From Trifolium pratense (Eukaryota > Streptophyta > Magnoliopsida > Fabales > Fabaceae), in the NCBI RefSeq assembly GCF_020283565.1, contig NC_060061.1:38353362-38417361 (forward strand): a stretch of DNA of 64,000 nt, written 5' to 3'. Below, one piece after another: positions 58,745 to 64,000 of the stretch; within the stretch, counting starts at the first letter, position 1, and every line of letters starts with the position of its first letter. The translations under genes and the position numbers were made by a program. The notes under the pieces were generated by a model. That model searched no databases, was not told the origin of the DNA, and saw only the letters and a program-made list of their open reading frames with translations.

Positions 58745-60808
58745 TCATATAGAAGAACTTTCATCAGAGTCCTCCTCCAAATCCTCAGTGTCATCATCAG
58801 ACCCACTGGTTTTCACTCCTTCTTGTTCAGCAGGCTCACCCTCAGCAATCTCAGCAGCTTCCTCAGCCTTGAGAGCCTCAATCACACGATCTATTTTCAA
58901 TTTTCTGGCCTCAAGTGCTCTGCTGGCCTCAGTCAAATCTGCAATCATATGCTTCCTTGAAAGTACAACAGCCTGGACAGATGTGCCAACACCTGCTGCA
59001 ACATTTGTCCCTTCAAGCAGCCTTTGCTCAATGGCCAACACCCCTTTCCTTTTACAGGGAACATCAGTGCTTCTCAAAATATCTGGGTGTTGCTCAAGGA
59101 TGATATTACATAATAGAGTGGGAAGAGCAACTGGCTTCTCAACAGCATAAGTCAAAGCATGGCTTAAAGTTTCTTGAAAGAAATAGGACCCATAATCAAA
59201 TTTTGCCTTGGTACCCACAACATAAATGAACTTTTCCAATCCTCTGGCTACATCAGCTGAGTGGGTTGTAGGCACCCAATTGTGTGCAGCAATCCTATTT
59301 AAAACAGCATAAAATGGAGAGAGAGAAGTTGGAGCCAATTTTGCCTTGGTGGGCCATACCTTTATTCTGCCACCTGTGAGGACCTTACAGACCTCATTGT
59401 CTGTGACTTTTAGAGCAGCCACCTCATCAGAACTTCTTTGCAGATGTTGGTTTATCACAGTTGGTGAGAATTTGACACACTTCCCACGAACAAATACTTG
59501 CCTATATTCAGGGCTTGCTGGATCATTACAGTTGTCAGCCACATTAATCAAAAATTCTTTGACAAGCCTATCATAGCACTTGTCCAAACCGCAGACAGTC
59601 TTCATTAAACCTGCATACTCAATAGCTTCAACAACACTTTGGCATTCAAGGATATCATCTTTTAGGTTCCTTTCCAAAGCCAACCTCCTGTGATATACAA
59701 ACTTCCATCTAGCAGACCCATTTTCCAGATGGAATGAAACATTATCCAAAGGAGCATAGGGGACAGATTGAGGAACTTTCTTTCTTCCTATACTCTTCCT
59801 AGATGTGCTGCCAGATGCAGCAACATCTGTCTCTGGCTCAAACTCAGAGTCACTGGTTGGTGGAGCTTTCCTTTTCCTAGTCTCAGTTCTAGGAACCACC
59901 TTACTTACAGGTTTTGGAGGTCCATATAGGGGCTTTTTACCTTTTCCAGCCCTAGATGGTTTGGGTGTTTGGACAGGTGTGTTAGCTGTTTCTACACCTT
60001 TACCAGCCCTACTTCTAGTCCTCCTAGCCACACTAGCCTCATAATTTGTAGGAACAGACTTATCGCTAACAGTTGTTTCATTGACAATTATAACTTCAGG
60101 ATTTTCATTAACATCCTTATCAGCAGTAATCTCTTTATCAGCAGACTTAGGTTGGGGACTCTCATCAGACTCAGAATAGTCCACAAGATTTTCCTGTGCC
60201 AAAGATGTGGTAACATCTGGCACACCATTTGGCGCAGTGCCAGGTGTTGCAACACTTGGCGCAACATGAGTCTCAGAACCTGTTTTCTTGAGAGACTCAG
60301 CAGCAACATCATCATTGGTCTCAGTAGAACCACCAATATTAGCATCAACAGCAATAGGGGAGTTAGGAACACTTTTCCCCAAATTCTCAGACACAGTAGG
60401 GTTCTCTACATCTAGGGTTTCAACAGAATTGGGAACATCAAGGTCTAGATTAAGCGAATTCTTACCAGATGCGATAACATTATCCTCTGCAGGATTAACG
60501 ATAGGAGCAGCAACATCACTCGATGGCAATGGATCAACATGTAGTTTAGACATTGTAAAGGTCCTCCTCGATTCAGATTCTGATTTCTTGCTCTTCTTCT
60601 TCGCTTTCTTAGTTGAAGCAGAGGGAGATGAAGAGTTGAAGCTTACACGCGGTGTCTTCTCCTTCTTCGAGGTCTTCTTCACCTTTTTCGCAGGACTTAA
60701 AGGTGGTATACTTGAGATAGGAATGGCGTTTACGACGATAGAACCTCCTCCCATTGTAGGCTGAGTAGCGTCGATCTTGATTGGAGTAGATTTTGCAGAG
60801 TTCGACAT
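58745..60808 (-). CDS. Extra ORF of the SIRE-like element, 687 aa, plant transposon-associated domain
   Basis: ATG at 60808 is taken as start; the frame is open further up to 61030 but without an ATG. Uninterrupted 687 codons. Residues 1-90 are Ser/Lys-rich with two basic clusters (KKVKKTSKKEK, KKAKKKSKKSE) that could be nuclear signals. Residues about 90-370 are low-complexity and acidic, then Pro/Lys/Arg-rich. Residues about 370-610 form a globular region (FVRGKCVKFSPTVINQHLQ, NWVPTTHSADVARGLEKF) resembling the putative plant transposon protein domain found in SIRE-type and other plant elements. The C terminus is a helix followed by an acidic tail. It occupies the position called env-like in SIRE elements, but I see no signal peptide or membrane span, so an envelope role is not supported here. 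Function unknown. Confidence 0.8.
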   Translation of the reverse strand: MSNSAKSTPIKIDATQPTMGGGSIVVNAIPISSIPPLSPAKKVKKTSKKEKTPRVSFNSSSPSASTKKAKKKSKKSESESRRTFTMSKLHVDPLPSSDVAAPIVNPAEDNVIASGKNSLNLDLDVPNSVETLDVENPTVSENLGKSVPNSPIAVDANIGGSTETNDDVAAESLKKTGSETHVAPSVATPGTAPNGVPDVTTSLAQENLVDYSESDESPQPKSADKEITADKDVNENPEVIIVNETTVSDKSVPTNYEASVARRTRSRAGKGVETANTPVQTPKPSRAGKGKKPLYGPPKPVSKVVPRTETRKRKAPPTSDSEFEPETDVAASGSTSRKSIGRKKVPQSVPYAPLDNVSFHLENGSARWKFVYHRRLALERNLKDDILECQSVVEAIEYAGLMKTVCGLDKCYDRLVKEFLINVADNCNDPASPEYRQVFVRGKCVKFSPTVINQHLQRSSDEVAALKVTDNEVCKVLTGGRIKVWPTKAKLAPTSLSPFYAVLNRIAAHNWVPTTHSADVARGLEKFIYVVGTKAKFDYGSYFFQETLSHALTYAVEKPVALPTLLCNIILEQHPDILRSTDVPCKRKGVLAIEQRLLEGTNVAAGVGTSVQAVVLSRKHMIADLTEASRALEARKLKIDRVIEALKAEEAAEIAEGEPAEQEGVKTSGSDDDTEDLEEDSDESSSI

Positions 60809-61036
60809 AGTACAGTTGGAATTGATAATGGTGAAATTAGGACGATGAGGGAAGAATGTGAGAGATGAAGTTTCGTCGGTGTTTGGAGAGAATGAAGGAA
60901 GTTGAGCGGTTGAAGGCGTGTAGATGAAGTGGTTATGGAAATAAAATAAATTTTGTAATGATTTCCCTATGTAAGCGTGCAAAGAGTGTAGGAGGGAAGA
61001 GAAAATAACTGCTGTACACTCTCCATGCAATAACTG

Positions 61037-62545
61037 CTATTGATTTTCAAATAGGCAAATTCCTAATTTGCCCCTTAATTTTTCAAATTGACTTGCGTTC
61101 AAAGCCTTTGTAAAAATGTCTGCTAATTGTTCTTCAGATGCAATGTGCTCAAGTGTAACAATTTTTTCTTCCACAAGCTCTCTTATAAAATGATGGCGTA
61201 TATCAATGTGCTTTGTCCTACTATGCTGAATAGGATTTTTAGAAATATTTATAGCACTCAGATTATCACAGTAAAGTGTCATGACATCTTGTTCAACACT
61301 ATACTCCTTCAACATTTGTCTCATCCATAATAATTGAGAGCAACTACTTCCAGCTGCTATATATTCTGCCTCAGCTATGGATAGAGACACACTATTCTGT
61401 TTCTTACTAAACCAAGATACTAGATTGCTTCCCAAAAAGAAACATGCTCCAGAGGTGCTTTTTCTATCATCAGCACTTCCTGCCCAATCTGCATCACAAT
61501 AGCCAACTAAGGTAGAATCATTACCATGAGAGTATAAAATTCCATAGCCACATGTTCCATTAACATATTTGAAGATTCTCTTTACTTGAGTCAGATGACT
61601 CATCTTGGGTTCAGATTGATATCTAGCACAAACACCTACTGCAAACATGATATCAGGTCTGCTAGCTGTGAGATATAGCAAGCTTCCAATCATACTTCTG
61701 TAGAGACTTTGATCCACATCAATCCCTTTCTCATCTTTGGTAAGCTTCAAATGTGTAGGTGCAGGTGTCCTTTTGTGACTACCACCTTCCATTCCAAACT
61801 TCTTCACAATGTTTCTTGCATATTTTTCCTGAGAGATAAATATGGTGTCTTTCATTTGTTTGACTTGAAGACCTAAAAAATAAGTTAGTTCACCTACAAG
61901 ACTCATTTCAAATTCAGATTGCATTTGATGCACAAAATGTTCCACCATTTGTCGCGACATTCCACCAAATACAATATCATCCACATATATCTGAGCTATC
62001 ATTAGCTTCCCTTTCTCCTCTCTTACAAACAGGGTTTTATCATTGCCACATTTCTTGTATCCATGGCTGACAAGGAATTCAGTCAGTCTTTCATACCATG
62101 CTCTAGGGGCTTGTTTCAATCCATAGAGAGCTTTCTTTAGTTTGTAGACATGGTTAGGAAAACTTGGATCTACAAACCCTTTTGGTTTTTCAACATATAC
62201 CTCTTCATTTAGATAGCCATTTAGGAATGCACTCTTTACATCCATTTGATATAACTTGAATTTTAAGATGCATGCCACAACTAAGAGCAATCTTATGGAC
62301 TCCAAGCGAGCAACTGGAGCAAAAGTCTCATCAAAATCTACTCCTTCTATCTGGGTGTATCCTTGTGCCACAAGTCTGGCTTTGTTTCTAGTAATCTCAC
62401 CATTCTCATCAGTTTTGTTCTTGTAGATCCACTTTGTACCAATAACATTTATACCATCTGGTCTAGGTACTAGATCCCATACCTCACTTCTTTTAAACTG
62501 AGTTAGTTCCTCCTGCATAGCATTGATCCAGTATTCATCAGTCAA
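61037..62545 (-). CDS. Copia reverse transcriptase and RNase H, 502 codons open
   Basis: Part of the copia polyprotein with no start codon of its own. RT blocks: [66 protein letters not shown] and the catalytic IYVDDIVFG. RNase [34 protein letters not shown]. All active-site acids are present. It ends with a stop at 61037, 229 bp before the ATG of the next ORF. An in-frame TGA near 62586 separates it from the integrase tail, so it is not linked to a complete polyprotein. Confidence 0.9.
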   Translation of the reverse strand: MTDEYWINAMQEELTQFKRSEVWDLVPRPDGINVIGTKWIYKNKTDENGEITRNKARLVAQGYTQIEGVDFDETFAPVARLESIRLLLVVACILKFKLYQMDVKSAFLNGYLNEEVYVEKPKGFVDPSFPNHVYKLKKALYGLKQAPRAWYERLTEFLVSHGYKKCGNDKTLFVREEKGKLMIAQIYVDDIVFGGMSRQMVEHFVHQMQSEFEMSLVGELTYFLGLQVKQMKDTIFISQEKYARNIVKKFGMEGGSHKRTPAPTHLKLTKDEKGIDVDQSLYRSMIGSLLYLTASRPDIMFAVGVCARYQSEPKMSHLTQVKRIFKYVNGTCGYGILYSHGNDSTLVGYCDADWAGSADDRKSTSGACFFLGSNLVSWFSKKQNSVSLSIAEAEYIAAGSSCSQLLWMRQMLKEYSVEQDVMTLYCDNLSAINISKNPIQHSRTKHIDIRHHFIRELVEEKIVTLEHIASEEQLADIFTKALNASQFEKLRGKLGICLFENQ

Positions 62546-63960
62546 AGCTTCTTTGACATTCTTTGGTTCAATCTTAGATATGAATCATGAGTTAGAGATT
62601 GCTTCTTTTGATCTTCTTGTTGCAATTCCTTCGTTTGGATTTCCAATGACAAGTTCCAGAGGATGATTCTTCTGTGTTCTAGTAGATGGTCACTTGTTTG
62701 ATCTAGGAACCTCTGTAGTAGATTCTGAATGTTGATCAGGTTCAGGTTTAGTTTGATCATCATCTAGTGCAGGGACAGGTGTGATGACATCTGTCTCTTC
62801 AGCTGGATCTGCACTTGTTGTATCACTATTAACAACAACATTGATTGATTCCATCATAGTTCTTGTTCTGGAGTTAAAAACTCTGTAGGCTCTGCTGTTG
62901 GTTGAGTAACCCAAAAATATCCCCTAATCACTTTTGGGATCCAATTTTCTCCTAGCTTCTCTATCTCCCAAAATGTAACATTTTGACCCAAACACATGGA
63001 AATATTTCACAGTAGGCTTCCTATTCTTCCATAGTTCATACAGTGTTGTAGCAGTACCTCTTCTTAATGTCACTCTATTGTGAATGTAACATGCTGTATT
63101 CATGGCTTCAGCCCAGAACTTGTAAGGAACATTTTTGGCATGCAACATTACTTTAGCAGATTCTTGTAAGGTTCTGTTCTTTCTTTCAACCACACCATTT
63201 TTTTGAGGTGTAATTGGTGAAGAAAATTCATGAGCTATTCCTTCAGCAGCACAAAATCAGCAAATTTAGAGTTTTCAAACTCCTTACCATGGTCACTTCT
63301 GATTCTTACAATACCACAATCTTTCTCTTTCTGAAGTTGTAAGCAAAGATATTTGAATTCTTCAAAAGTATATCTAGAGAAGTCATCAACAACAACAAGG
63401 ACATATTTCTTACCTCCAAGACTCTCAACTTGTATGGGCCACATCAGATCCATATGTAGTAACTCAAGAACTCTAGAAGTGGACAAGTGTTGCAACTTCT
63501 GGTGCGATACTTTGGTTTGCTTCCCAATCTGACATTCACCACAGATGTTGCCTTCCTGTATCTGTAAACTTGGTAGTCCTCTGATAGCTTCTTCAGATAT
63601 GACTCTCTTCATGCTCTTCAGGTTAAGGTGTCCTAATTTTTGATGCCACAGCTTAACCTCTTCATTTTTAGTTAAGAGACATCTAGATACATTAGCTTCT
63701 TCAAGAGGGCTCCACAAGTAGCAGTTATCCTTTGATCTAACACCCTTCATAAGGATGTCTCCACCATTATTGCTGACAAGACATTCATTTTTTGTAAAGT
63801 TGACTTGCATGCCTTGATCACATAGTTGGCTTATACTGATTAGATTGGCAGTTAGCCCTTTTACAAGGAGAACATTTTCAAGTTTTGGCAGACCATGGTC
63901 AATTAGTCTTCCAATACCTTTAATTTCCCCTTTCGCTCCATCTCCAAATGTCACAAAACT
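62546..63960 (-). pseudogene. Copia GAG-pre-integrase and integrase, broken, running toward the window end
   Basis: 63954-63235: zinc module (LWHQKLGHLN ... CGECQIGKQ, H-x4-H then C-x2-C) and the start of the core with first Asp (VVVDDFSRYT). About 10 residues normally following RYT appear deleted in frame before FEEFKYL; the second Asp is in RSDHGKEFEN, then the frame is lost near 63240. 63193-62924: core end with catalytic Glu (VERKNRTLQE), ending in an in-frame stop at 62926-62924. 62914-62690: C-terminal part and acidic linker, then a frameshift. Coding similarity continues to 64000 (protease-side linker). The integrase is inactive. Confidence 0.82.
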
Positions 63961-64000
63961 TGTTGCATAAGATTTTACCTCCTTTAAATATTTTTCAACA

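Larger units (their letters stand above)
56944..64000 (-). mobile_element. Ty1/copia retrotransposon, SIRE-like, nested in the gypsy element, partial
   Basis: Minus-strand order from the window edge: protease/GAG-pre-integrase, integrase, RT-RNase H, extra ORF after pol, purine tract, 3' LTR. An additional ORF between RT-RNase H and the 3' LTR is characteristic of SIRE/Maximus elements. The insertion point in gypsy gag is 56943/56944; the presumptive 5-bp target copy is ACAGG (56939-56943). The other copy lies outside the window. The 5' LTR, gag and part of pol are also outside. Confidence 0.87.

Noticed and set aside
60088..60764. Plus-strand frames of 90-158 aa within the extra ORF
   Set aside because: Shadows of the long minus-strand ORF, no recognisable domain.

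Overview
The window is nuclear DNA of a flowering plant, most likely a legume. This rests on the spliced plant genes, the repertoire of transposable elements (Tat-lineage Ty3/gypsy with antisense plant-mobile-domain gene, SIRE-like Ty1/copia, Helitrons ending in CTAG, Stowaway/PIF/hAT/MULE MITEs, tRNA-derived SINEs) and the strong AT bias. Species is not determinable from sequence alone; the legume call is inference. Only two ordinary host genes are supported, both on the minus strand: an 88-aa CHORD-like zinc-binding protein (25732-28622, two exons) and a 254-aa plastid-type membrane/coiled-coil protein resembling DUF948 (41259-45556, five exons). In both, the exons join in frame across consensus splice sites. 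|| 1-16107 is a tandem array of roughly 210-250 bp monomers. Read on the minus strand, each full monomer has a tRNA-like A box, a B box exactly 44 nt later and then a T-run, so it looks like a SINE-derived satellite of tRNA-sized Pol III units. The array is split at 5563-13503 by a very young non-autonomous LTR retrotransposon: 2283-bp LTRs with one difference seen, Met-tRNA PBS, purine tract, 5-bp TTTTG target duplication and no coding capacity. || 16108-41258 is AT-rich intergenic DNA built almost entirely from small transposons: three Helitron 3' ends (one with a broken helicase gene), Stowaway, PIF/Harbinger-like, hAT-like and Mutator-like non-autonomous elements with visible terminal repeats and target duplications, SINEs, a LINE remnant, microsatellites and minisatellites. 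The CHORD-like gene sits inside this. || 46282-56943 is part of a Tat-like Ty3/gypsy element transcribed on the minus strand (protease, RT, RNase H, integrase, all broken). Between its integrase and its 3' LTR are two plus-strand (antisense) genes with their own TATA boxes. The first is a five-exon plant-mobile-domain gene whose four introns keep the reading frame. This is the most unusual structure in the window. || 56944-64000 is a SIRE-like Ty1/copia element nested in the gypsy element, also on the minus strand: 3' LTR, purine tract, an intact 687-codon extra ORF, RT-RNase H and a broken integrase region running off the window edge.
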